A stretch of 42,475 nucleotides of DNA from Dinghuibacter sp035492835 (GTDB lineage: Bacteria > Bacteroidota > Bacteroidia > Chitinophagales > Chitinophagaceae): assembly GCF_035492835.1 (NCBI RefSeq), contig NZ_DATJIY010000110.1:1-42475 (forward strand). Direction: 5' to 3'. A program made the translations under genes and the position numbers. Below the pieces are notes generated by a model that saw only the letters and a list, made by a program, of their open reading frames with translations, was not told where the DNA came from and did no database searches. This document shows positions 1 to 6,629 of this stretch, piece by piece. The first letter of the stretch is position 1; the number at the start of each line of letters is the position of its first letter.

Positions 1-14
1 GCGAAACGTTTCGC
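1..14. promoter_or_regulatory. 14-base perfect palindrome, LacI-family-operator-like
   Basis: GCGAAACGTTTCGC is a perfect palindrome with a central CG, the general form bound by LacI/PurR-family repressors (core AAACGTTT). It lies at the window edge, downstream of the minus-strand gene ending at base 79, so it would serve a gene outside the window. That it is an operator is inference from form only. Confidence 0.3.
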
Positions 15-78
15 AAAACGGGGTAAAAGAGGCATCCCACCCCTCGTCATGCGCCGCAGGCTTAAAGCCAGACCGCGG

Positions 79-1485
79 CTAAAGCTCGAAAGACTGATGC
101 CGCTCCGGTATCTCCACGTGGGCAAACCCTTTCTCGGCAAGATGCTTCTGAAAGCCTTGCTGCACCGGGTACTCCCCGTGAACGATGAAAACCCGGCGAA
201 CGAGGGACGGGTCCTGTCCCCCAACGAAGTGCAACAGGTCGACATAGTCGCCGTGAGCGCTCATGCTGCGCATTTGCCCGACCTCGGCGACGACCTTATA
301 CTCGTCTCCGTAGATGTGCACCTTCTTGGCGCCGCCGATGAGGTGCCCCCCGAGGGAACGCGGTTCGCAATAACCGACGATCAGGATCGTATTGCGGGCG
401 TCGCCGATATTATTGGCGATATGGTGCTTGACGCGGCCGGCGTCGGCCATGCCGCTGGCGGAAATGATGACCATGGGATCGGTGCGGCCATTCAATGCCT
501 TTGACGCCTCGGCATCCTGGATGTAAGTCAGACCCTTGAAGTCGAAGGGATCATTGTCGACCTTCAACACATCCTTTATGGTATCGTTGAAATTTTCCGG
601 GTGCTTTTTCACAACGGCGGTCGCCTCGTAGGACAAAGGGCTATCGACATAATAGTCCAGCGCGGGCAACCGGTGCTCCTGCTCCAGCTGGTTGAGCATG
701 TACAACAACTCCTGGGTCCTGCCCACGCTAAAGGCGGGTATGATCAGCTTCCCTTTCTTCTGGAGACAGGTCTTGGTGACCCAGTCGAGCAGGACGTCCG
801 GCGCATTGTCCACCGGCTGGTGAAGGCTGTCGCCATAGGTCGACTCGATAAGGATGTAGTCCGCCTGCGGGACGGGTTGCGGGTTTTTCAGGATCAGGTC
901 CTTGTAGCGGCCCACGTCGCCGCTGAACAACAAGTGCGTTTCTTTCGAAGGAGAACCGGAGGTGATGCGAAGCGACACCGCCGCACTCCCGATAATATGC
1001 CCCGCATCCGTATACATCAATTCCAATCCCGGCTCGATCGTAACGAAGGACCCGTAGTCAACGATCTCGAACAGATCCATGGCGCGTCGCGCGTCCTCGA
1101 CGGAATAAAGCGGTTCGATCGGCGGAAGACCCGACCGCGCCCGTTTTTTATTCTCATAATGCGCGTCGTCCCGTTGGATCTCGGCGGAGTCCTGTAGCAG
1201 GACCGCGCAAAGATCGCGGGTGCCCGACGTAGCATAGATCTTACCGTTAAAACCATCGGCCACGAGCTTCGGCACCAACCCCGAGTGGTCGATGTGCGCG
1301 TGCGAGAGGATAAGATACGTCACCTCCCGGGCGTCGAAGCCGAACGTACGGTTGAGCTCGTCCCCCTCTTTACCCATCCCCTGGAACATCCCACAATCCA
1401 ATAAAACCTTGTGCCCGTTATCGAGGGTCAGCAGGTGCTTCGACCCGGTAACCGTCCTGGCCGCTCCGTGAAATGCAATCGTCAT
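79..1485 (-). CDS. MBL-fold beta-CASP metallo-hydrolase (RNA-processing exonuclease family)
   Basis: 468 residues, probably a cytoplasmic zinc-dependent nuclease of the beta-CASP group (CPSF73/YSH1-like), acting on RNA. The zinc motif SHAHIDHSG has H62, H64, D66 and H67. LDCG precedes it, and DAGHIIGS and FSGDVG follow as later metal-ligand motifs. The beta-CASP insert starts after ESTYG near residue 215, and the C-terminal RMMBL-type segment carries MSAHGD and VHGE. All expected motifs are present, so the enzyme should be active. Family members are annotated as exonucleases or mRNA 3'-end-processing factors; the exact substrate is unknown. The start codon lies one base after the stop of the upstream DUF4442 gene, so the two are co-transcribed and probably translationally coupled. 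Confidence 0.9.
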   Translation of the reverse strand: MTIAFHGAARTVTGSKHLLTLDNGHKVLLDCGMFQGMGKEGDELNRTFGFDAREVTYLILSHAHIDHSGLVPKLVADGFNGKIYATSGTRDLCAVLLQDSAEIQRDDAHYENKKRARSGLPPIEPLYSVEDARRAMDLFEIVDYGSFVTIEPGLELMYTDAGHIIGSAAVSLRITSGSPSKETHLLFSGDVGRYKDLILKNPQPVPQADYILIESTYGDSLHQPVDNAPDVLLDWVTKTCLQKKGKLIIPAFSVGRTQELLYMLNQLEQEHRLPALDYYVDSPLSYEATAVVKKHPENFNDTIKDVLKVDNDPFDFKGLTYIQDAEASKALNGRTDPMVIISASGMADAGRVKHHIANNIGDARNTILIVGYCEPRSLGGHLIGGAKKVHIYGDEYKVVAEVGQMRSMSAHGDYVDLLHFVGGQDPSLVRRVFIVHGEYPVQQGFQKHLAEKGFAHVEIPERHQSFEL

Positions 1486-1486
1486 G

Positions 1487-1996
1487 CTATTCTTTTAATT
1501 TGAAAGACCAGGTAATCCAGAACTCCGCCACGCACTCCCCTTCGGGGTTGATCCCGACGGCATAGGCCTTGCAGGTTTGCGGCTGGCTTCGGTTCTGGGA
1601 ATATTGTACGGCAGCCTGCAACAGGCGGCCATCCTTGCAGATGAACCGGGTCAGGCCCCTTGCCTTTTTGTGGTATTGGGCTTCGATCCCCGTCACAAGC
1701 ATCGACAGGTTCCTTTCCGCGCCGCAGACGTGTAGCATCGCCAGGGCGCCGGTACTCATTTCGCCGGCCATCGCCAGACAGGCAAAATAGGTCGAGCGGA
1801 AGGGATTCCTCGAAAACCAGGAATAGGGAACAGAAACCATACATTCTTCTTCAGTGAGCCCCCGGATGCGGATCCCGGAAAATAAGGCAACCGGTATATA
1901 CCGGAGAAGGTATAAGGCAAATGACCACGGCCGGGTGGCCATGTGGGTAAAGCGTTCCTTTTTCTTCGCTATTTGATCTTTTGACGGGTGGTTCAT
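1487..1996 (-). CDS. DUF4442 hotdog-fold thioesterase-like protein
   Basis: About 169 residues from the ATG at 1994-1996 (protein begins MNHPSKDQIA). I prefer this start because it follows the stop of the upstream thioredoxin gene by two bases; a start 13 codons earlier would run into that gene. The body resembles the DUF4442 / YiiD C-terminal hotdog family of putative acyl-CoA thioesterase-like proteins: an N-terminal helix, a segment with GLTEEECMVSVPYSWFSRNP, then STYFACLAMAGEMSTGALAM, which fits the central hotdog helix. No signal peptide or membrane segment is evident. It is packed between the thioredoxin and metallo-hydrolase genes. The substrate is unknown. Confidence 0.75.
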   Translation of the reverse strand: MNHPSKDQIAKKKERFTHMATRPWSFALYLLRYIPVALFSGIRIRGLTEEECMVSVPYSWFSRNPFRSTYFACLAMAGEMSTGALAMLHVCGAERNLSMLVTGIEAQYHKKARGLTRFICKDGRLLQAAVQYSQNRSQPQTCKAYAVGINPEGECVAEFWITWSFKLKE

Positions 1997-1998
1997 CG

Positions 1999-2484
1999 TT
2001 AGTAAGACGCCGGGTCCAATGCCTTCGGCGACCAATCGTTCAGGAAAGATAGTATCTTTTCTTTGTTATACCCTTTGCCTTGTTCGAGGTAGTCCGTATT
2101 CTGGATGTGTACCGGGGTTCCCTTGTCGTTGAGGATGACGAACACCGGGAAACCGAACCTTTGGGGATAACCGAGCATCGCGAGCAACGGCAGGTTCATG
2201 TTTTCTTTGCTAAAATTGACGTGCACGACGACGAAATCGGCGCTCAGGGCCGAGTCGATCTGGTGATCGGCGCCGCTCATCTCAGCGAACCGGGCGCACC
2301 AGATGCACCAATTTCCCCCGATCTCGACAAACACATTCTTATGCGCCGCCGAGGCGGCCTTGATCGCGCGGGAGACGGACGCCGCGGCATCCTCTTCGGG
2401 ATGATAGGCGTGAAACGTAGAAAGCTCCTGGGCGCACAAACGACCGGACCAAAACAGCACGGCCAGCAATACGTATATTTTCAT
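1999..2484 (-). CDS. Secreted thioredoxin-family protein
   Basis: 161 residues with an N-terminal signal peptide (about residues 1-18, ending near LCAQ), so it should act in the periplasm. The thioredoxin fold shows the redox motif NWCIWC, with C60 and C63, and a cis-proline candidate in GFPVFVI (P113). This is like the DUF255/thioredoxin_7 proteins of Bacteroidota, which reduce or isomerise disulfides in the envelope. CIWC differs from the CGPC of classic thioredoxin, so the redox potential may differ. It is the fourth gene of a minus-strand run starting at atpG. A weak hairpin lies between it and lysA. The partner is unknown. Confidence 0.8.
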   Translation of the reverse strand: MKIYVLLAVLFWSGRLCAQELSTFHAYHPEEDAAASVSRAIKAASAAHKNVFVEIGGNWCIWCARFAEMSGADHQIDSALSADFVVVHVNFSKENMNLPLLAMLGYPQRFGFPVFVILNDKGTPVHIQNTDYLEQGKGYNKEKILSFLNDWSPKALDPASY

Positions 2485-2529
2485 CTTACTCGGTTGTAAT
2501 GAGTTGCGAGCCCCCTTCGGGAGAGGCGC

Positions 2530-3735
2530 TTACGGCGCCTCATATACCTGTCCGCGCAGCAAATCCTCGAACACGTCGCGTTTCCGGATCAGCCGGGCAA
2601 CCCCGCCCTCCACCATGACCTCCGCGGGCTTGAGCCGGGAGTTGAAGTTGGAGGACATCTCGAAGCCGTACGCGCCGGCGTTGTAGAACACCAGGAAGTC
2701 GCCCTCGCGGACCTCGTTGAGCTTGCGGTCCCAGGCAAAGGTATCCGTTTCGCAGATATTGCCGACGACCGTATAGATACGTTCCGCCCCGCCGGGGTTG
2801 GACAGGTTTTCGATACGGTGGAAGGCGTCATAGAACATCGGGCGGATCAGGTGGTTGAATCCGGAATTCACGCCGACGAAGACGGTGGCGGTCGTTTGTT
2901 TGATGACGTTGGCCTTTACCACGAGGTAACCCGATTCGCTCACCAGGTATTTCCCGGGTTCGAACCAGACCTCGAGCGGGCGGCCGTATTCCTTGGAAAA
3001 TGTCGCAAAAGCGGCGCAAACTTTCTTGCCCAACGTCGCGACATCGGTCTCGGGCTCGCCCGCCTGGTAAGGTACCTTGAATCCGCTACCCAGGTCGATG
3101 AACTCCAGCTGCCTGAAGTGCCGGGCCTCCTCGAACATCACCTCCAGCCCCTGCAAAAAGACGTTGATGTCCTTGATCTCGCTGCCCGTATGCATGTGGA
3201 GGCCGTTAACGTGTAACCCGAATGTCTTTACAATCCGTTCGATGTGTCGTATCTGGTGGATCGAAATACCGAATTTGCTGTCTACGTGCCCGGTCGATAT
3301 CTTGTAATTACCCCCGGCCATGATGTGGGGGTTGAGCCGGATACAAACCGGGTAAGAACCCCCGAATTTATTCCCGAACTGCTCGAGGATGGAAATATTG
3401 TCGATGTTGAGGTGTACGCCCAGCTCCTTGGCCTGGATGATCTCGTCCAAGTCCACGCAGTTTGGCGTGAAGAGGATGTTAGACGGCTCAAAACCCGCCA
3501 ATAATCCCAGCTTTACCTCATTGATGCTGACGCAGTCGAGCCCCGCGCCGAGCCCCCGCATGTACTGGAGCACGTTGATATTGGTCAGCGCCTTACAGGC
3601 GTAGAAAAAACGGGACTGGCAAGCCGAAAAGGCGCGCGTCAGTTTACCGTACTGCTCCTTGATCTTTTCGGCTTCGTAGACGTATACGGGCGTCCCGTAT
3701 TCACGGGCGATATGGATAAGCTGTTCGGAGGTCAT
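2530..3735 (-). CDS. lysA: Diaminopimelate decarboxylase
   Basis: 401 residues, the usual length. The enzyme is PLP-dependent and cytoplasmic; it decarboxylates meso-diaminopimelate to L-lysine, the last step of lysine synthesis. The N-terminal alanine-racemase-like barrel carries the PLP lysine in YACKAL (K48). Further motifs are GSGFKVPY for phosphate binding, EPGKYLV for the active-site arginine-lysine region replacement, CETDTFA for the substrate-binding cysteine-glutamate loop, and NAGAYGFEMSSNFN near the C-terminus. The motif is CETD where many proteobacterial enzymes have CESGD; this is common in Bacteroidota. An ornithine or arginine decarboxylase of the same fold is less likely. It lies 49 bases after scpB on the same strand. 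Confidence 0.93.
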   Translation of the reverse strand: MTSEQLIHIAREYGTPVYVYEAEKIKEQYGKLTRAFSACQSRFFYACKALTNINVLQYMRGLGAGLDCVSINEVKLGLLAGFEPSNILFTPNCVDLDEIIQAKELGVHLNIDNISILEQFGNKFGGSYPVCIRLNPHIMAGGNYKISTGHVDSKFGISIHQIRHIERIVKTFGLHVNGLHMHTGSEIKDINVFLQGLEVMFEEARHFRQLEFIDLGSGFKVPYQAGEPETDVATLGKKVCAAFATFSKEYGRPLEVWFEPGKYLVSESGYLVVKANVIKQTTATVFVGVNSGFNHLIRPMFYDAFHRIENLSNPGGAERIYTVVGNICETDTFAWDRKLNEVREGDFLVFYNAGAYGFEMSSNFNSRLKPAEVMVEGGVARLIRKRDVFEDLLRGQVYEAP

Positions 3736-3784
3736 AAAAGCATCTTAAAAGTGTTGGCGCCAAAGCGCACGTGCAAGAGGCACG

Positions 3785-4411
3785 TTATGATTCAGGTTCT
3801 TCAGGCTGTTTGTCCGACTCCACCGGATGATCGTCGGTCACTATGAATGGCTGCACCGCCTGCTCCATCAGGACTTCCTTGATCGTCGGCAGCTCCGCGG
3901 CGGAGTTCAGGCCGAAGTAGTCCATAAAGGAACGGGAAGTGGAGTATACCAGGGGTTTGCCGGGGAGGTCCTCGTTGCGGCCCGCGATCACGATCAGCTC
4001 TTTTTCCAGCAGCTTCTGGACGGAGTAGTCGCTGTTCACACCGCGGATCGACTCGATCTCGCCCTTGGTGATCGGCTGTTTATAAGCGATGATGGCCAGG
4101 GTCTCCAGGGCCGCCGCGCTCAACCGCTTCAGGAACTTGTCGCCCACCAGGAGGGCTACCGTCTTATGGTATTCCTTCTTGGTCAGGAACTGCCATCCAC
4201 CGCCGCTTTCGCGGATTTCGAAGGGATAGAACTCGGTAGCGTATTTTTCGCGTATCGCCTCGAGGGCCGCCGCTACCTGTTCCGGGACCGCCCTGTCCTC
4301 GATAAAGCCCAGGGCGTTATTCACCAATTCCAACAGCTCTGCAATGGTCAGCGGTTTGTCGCTGGCGAAAATCAGTACTTCGATATGGGGGATGATCTGG
4401 CTAAGCTCCAT
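3785..4411 (-). CDS. scpB: Segregation and condensation protein B
   Basis: 208 residues, the kite subunit of the SMC-ScpA-ScpB condensin that compacts and segregates the chromosome. Two winged-helix domains can be recognised. The family hallmark is around SAAALETLAIIAYKQPITKGEIESIRG, residues about 100-125, followed by VQKLLEKELIVIAGR and PLVYSTSRSFMDYFGLN. The C-terminal 20 residues are acidic and glutamate-rich, as is common. It starts seven bases after the atpG stop and is probably read from the atpG promoter. scpA is not in the window. Confidence 0.93.
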   Translation of the reverse strand: MELSQIIPHIEVLIFASDKPLTIAELLELVNNALGFIEDRAVPEQVAAALEAIREKYATEFYPFEIRESGGGWQFLTKKEYHKTVALLVGDKFLKRLSAAALETLAIIAYKQPITKGEIESIRGVNSDYSVQKLLEKELIVIAGRNEDLPGKPLVYSTSRSFMDYFGLNSAAELPTIKEVLMEQAVQPFIVTDDHPVESDKQPEEPES

Positions 4412-4418
4412 CGTCTGA

Positions 4419-5300
4419 TCAGCCTTGTAGTGCGGCCGCCCCGCTCACGATCTCGGTCAGCTCCGTGGTGATGGCTGCCTGGCGTGCCCGGTTGTAGGAA
4501 ATCTTGAGGTTGCGCAACAGCTCGTTGGCATTTTCCGTGGCCTTGTCCATGGCCGTCATACGGGCGCCGTGCTCGGAAGCGTTGGCGTCCAGGACCGCTT
4601 TGAACAGCTGGGTGTTGAGGATCTTCGGCATCAGCTCGGCAATCAGCACCTCCTTGGAGGGGTCGAAGATGAAGTCGGCCTTCTTGGCGCCGGTCTTGCT
4701 CTGGACCTTGGCGATGGGCAGGAAGGGCTCCACCTTGAATACCTGGGTGGCGGCATTGCGGAACTCGCTATAAACGACTTCGACGGCGTCGAACTGCTTG
4801 TCGAGGAACGCCTTTATAGCGGCCTGGGCGGCCTGCTGGACGTGCTCGAAACTCTGGTGTTGAAAGATATCCCGGAACTGGTCCGATACCTTGAAGCGGT
4901 TCCGCTCGAAGTACTCATACCCCTTTTTCCCGAATCCCCAGACGGTGATGTTCCCGGACTTCAGGGCGGCGGGGTATTTCTGCTGCATCGACTGGCGGGC
5001 CAGCTTGATGACGTTGGAGTTATAGCTGCCGCAGGTGCCCCGGTCGGACGTCAGGACGATATAGAGGACCCGTTCTACCGGGCGCTCGGTGGCCAGGCTC
5101 AGTCCGAGGTCGCCTTCCGTATTGCTCACGATATTGGCCAGCATTTCCTGCAGCTTCTGGGCGTAGGGACGCATCTGGAGGATGGCATCCTGGGCGCGGC
5201 GCAGCTTGGCGGCGCTCACCATCTTCAGGGCTTTGGTGATCTGCTGTGTACTTTGTATCGATTTGATGCGGAGGCGGACTTCTTTTAGCTGGCCACTCAT
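4419..5300 (-). CDS. atpG: ATP synthase F1 subunit gamma
   Basis: 293 residues from the ATG at 5298-5300 (MSGQLKEVRLRIKSIQ). A TTG seven codons upstream is rejected because it overlaps the promoter -7 box. The gamma subunit is the rotating central stalk of F1. The N-terminal coiled coil (IKSIQSTQQITKALKMVSAAKL) and C-terminal coiled coil (ASEHGARMTAMDKATENA, then SYNRARQAAITTELTEIV) are both intact, and the Rossmann-like middle includes TSDRGTCGSYN. The gene upstream is an MFS transporter, not atpA, so this gamma gene is separate from the alpha gene, at least on this side. scpB and lysA follow closely. Confidence 0.95.
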   Translation of the reverse strand: MSGQLKEVRLRIKSIQSTQQITKALKMVSAAKLRRAQDAILQMRPYAQKLQEMLANIVSNTEGDLGLSLATERPVERVLYIVLTSDRGTCGSYNSNVIKLARQSMQQKYPAALKSGNITVWGFGKKGYEYFERNRFKVSDQFRDIFQHQSFEHVQQAAQAAIKAFLDKQFDAVEVVYSEFRNAATQVFKVEPFLPIAKVQSKTGAKKADFIFDPSKEVLIAELMPKILNTQLFKAVLDANASEHGARMTAMDKATENANELLRNLKISYNRARQAAITTELTEIVSGAAALQG

Positions 5301-5318
5301 AACGGTAAAAATTGGGGG

Positions 5319-5326
5319 CAAAGGTA
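5319..5326 (-). promoter_or_regulatory. Promoter -7 element of atpG
   Basis: TACCTTTG on the minus strand matches the Bacteroidota -7 consensus TAnnTTTG, 18 bases before the atpG ATG. No clear -33 TTTG is seen at the usual spacing. The box overlaps the alternative TTG start, which supports the ATG start. Confidence 0.5.
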
Positions 5327-5346
5327 AGCGAAAAGCGGGGAAATAC

Positions 5347-6540
5347 CTATAGCGCAGCCCTTTCCCTGGATATTCTGGCCACCGGGCCGTTCCCGAACGA
5401 CTCCATGAGCACGGCCACCGTCCCGATCGAGATCAGCCCCAGCCCGGCCAGGCAAACCCCCGTCCAGCCACCGGCGTCCCAGGCCAGGCTGCCCAGCGTG
5501 GACCCTATGGTCCCCCCGATAAAGTAAGACGTCATATAAATGGTATTGAGCCGGGTCCGGGCTTCCGGCAGCAGCCGGTAGTTCCGGGCCAGGTTGGGCA
5601 CGTGGGCGCACTGCACCCCGATGTCCAGCAGGATCACCCCCGCGACGACGATGGCGACGCTCCAGTCTGCCTTGAAAAGCAACAGGTACGCCAGGATCAT
5701 CAGCCCGATGCCGATCCGGATGGGGACCAGCGGGCTTTTCTTGTCGGCGATTCGGCCGACCAGGGGGCTGGCCAGGGCGCCCCCGGCGCCGATCACCCCG
5801 AACAAACCGATGGTCGAGAGGCTGTATCCAAAAGGCGGGGCTTCCAGGAAAAAGGCCAGCGTCGCCCAGAAGGCCGAAACCGCCGCGAACAGGGACGCGC
5901 CGATCAGGGAGCTCTGGCGGATGACCGGTTGTGACTTCAGCAAATCCCAAAGCGACCGCATCAGCGAGCCATAGGACCCCCGGAAAGACGGTTGCTCCGA
6001 AGGGAGCGCAGACGCCAACACCACCGCCATCACGACCATCAGCCCCGAGCCGACATAATAAACGCCGCGCCAGCCCAGCGCCTGGGCAACAAATCCCGCC
6101 AGCGTCCGGGAAAGGAGGATACCCGTGAGCAGGCCGCCCATCATCGAGCCGACTACACGTCCCCGCTCCTCCTCCCGCGCCAGGTGCGCCGCGAACGGGA
6201 TAAAGATCTGGCAGGCCGTCGTGGACACGCCCACTAGGACCGAAGCCGCCTTCAGCCAGCCGATCCCCGGGCTCGCTGCCGCCCCCAGCATGGCCAGGGC
6301 GGCAAACCAATGCATCCGGACGATGAGCTTGTTCCGGCTGATCATGTCACCCAGGGGGACGATAAAGAACAAACCCAGCAGGTAGCCTGCCTGGGTGCAT
6401 ATATTTACAAAGGCCGCCGAGCGCTCGCTCACCCCGAAACTCCGGGAAAGCTCGCCCAGCAAGGGCTGACAGTAATAGATATTTCCCACGAGGATCGCGG
6501 TCCCGATAGCCATCAGGTACCTCAGCTTTGTCGTCAACAT
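5347..6540 (-). CDS. MFS transporter (drug/arabinose-efflux-like)
   Basis: About 397 residues from the ATG at 6538-6540 (MLTTKLRYLMAIG). Twelve hydrophobic segments fit the major facilitator fold. The loop between helices 2 and 3 has PLGDMISRNKLI, a variant of the GDRxGRR motif A, and the second half has PLVGRIADKKSPL. The protein is therefore a proton-driven inner-membrane antiporter or exporter. It resembles the YnfM/AraJ-type efflux group, but the substrate cannot be read. A TAnnTTTG box ends four bases before the ATG. The transcript may therefore be leaderless, or translation may start at the internal ATG nine codons later. An upstream-extended start is unlikely because it would place the promoter inside the gene. 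Confidence 0.85.
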   Translation of the reverse strand: MLTTKLRYLMAIGTAILVGNIYYCQPLLGELSRSFGVSERSAAFVNICTQAGYLLGLFFIVPLGDMISRNKLIVRMHWFAALAMLGAAASPGIGWLKAASVLVGVSTTACQIFIPFAAHLAREEERGRVVGSMMGGLLTGILLSRTLAGFVAQALGWRGVYYVGSGLMVVMAVVLASALPSEQPSFRGSYGSLMRSLWDLLKSQPVIRQSSLIGASLFAAVSAFWATLAFFLEAPPFGYSLSTIGLFGVIGAGGALASPLVGRIADKKSPLVPIRIGIGLMILAYLLLFKADWSVAIVVAGVILLDIGVQCAHVPNLARNYRLLPEARTRLNTIYMTSYFIGGTIGSTLGSLAWDAGGWTGVCLAGLGLISIGTVAVLMESFGNGPVARISRERAAL

Positions 6541-6544
6541 AACG

Positions 6545-6576
6545 CAAAGGTACACGCGCCGGCCCCGAAAGGCCAA
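6545..6576 (-). promoter_or_regulatory. Promoter candidate of the MFS gene
   Basis: The minus strand has TTG (6574-6576), 21 bases, then TACCTTTG (6545-6552), matching the Bacteroidota -33/-7 arrangement loosely. The -7 box ends four bases before the chosen ATG. Confidence 0.4.
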
Positions 6577-6629
6577 GCCCAAATCAAACGAGGACTTACG
6601 AAAATCAAACAACGCTCCTGAATACGCCC

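Noticed and set aside
1997..2035. Upstream start for the DUF4442 protein, 13 codons earlier
   Set aside because: It lies inside the thioredoxin gene, while the ATG at 1996 follows that gene's stop by two bases.
2503..2529. Hairpin between lysA and the thioredoxin gene
   Set aside because: Short C/G stem without a T-run; it may be chance in a GC-rich spacer.
5301..5321. Upstream TTG start for atpG
   Set aside because: It overlaps the predicted -7 box and adds residues not typical of gamma subunits.
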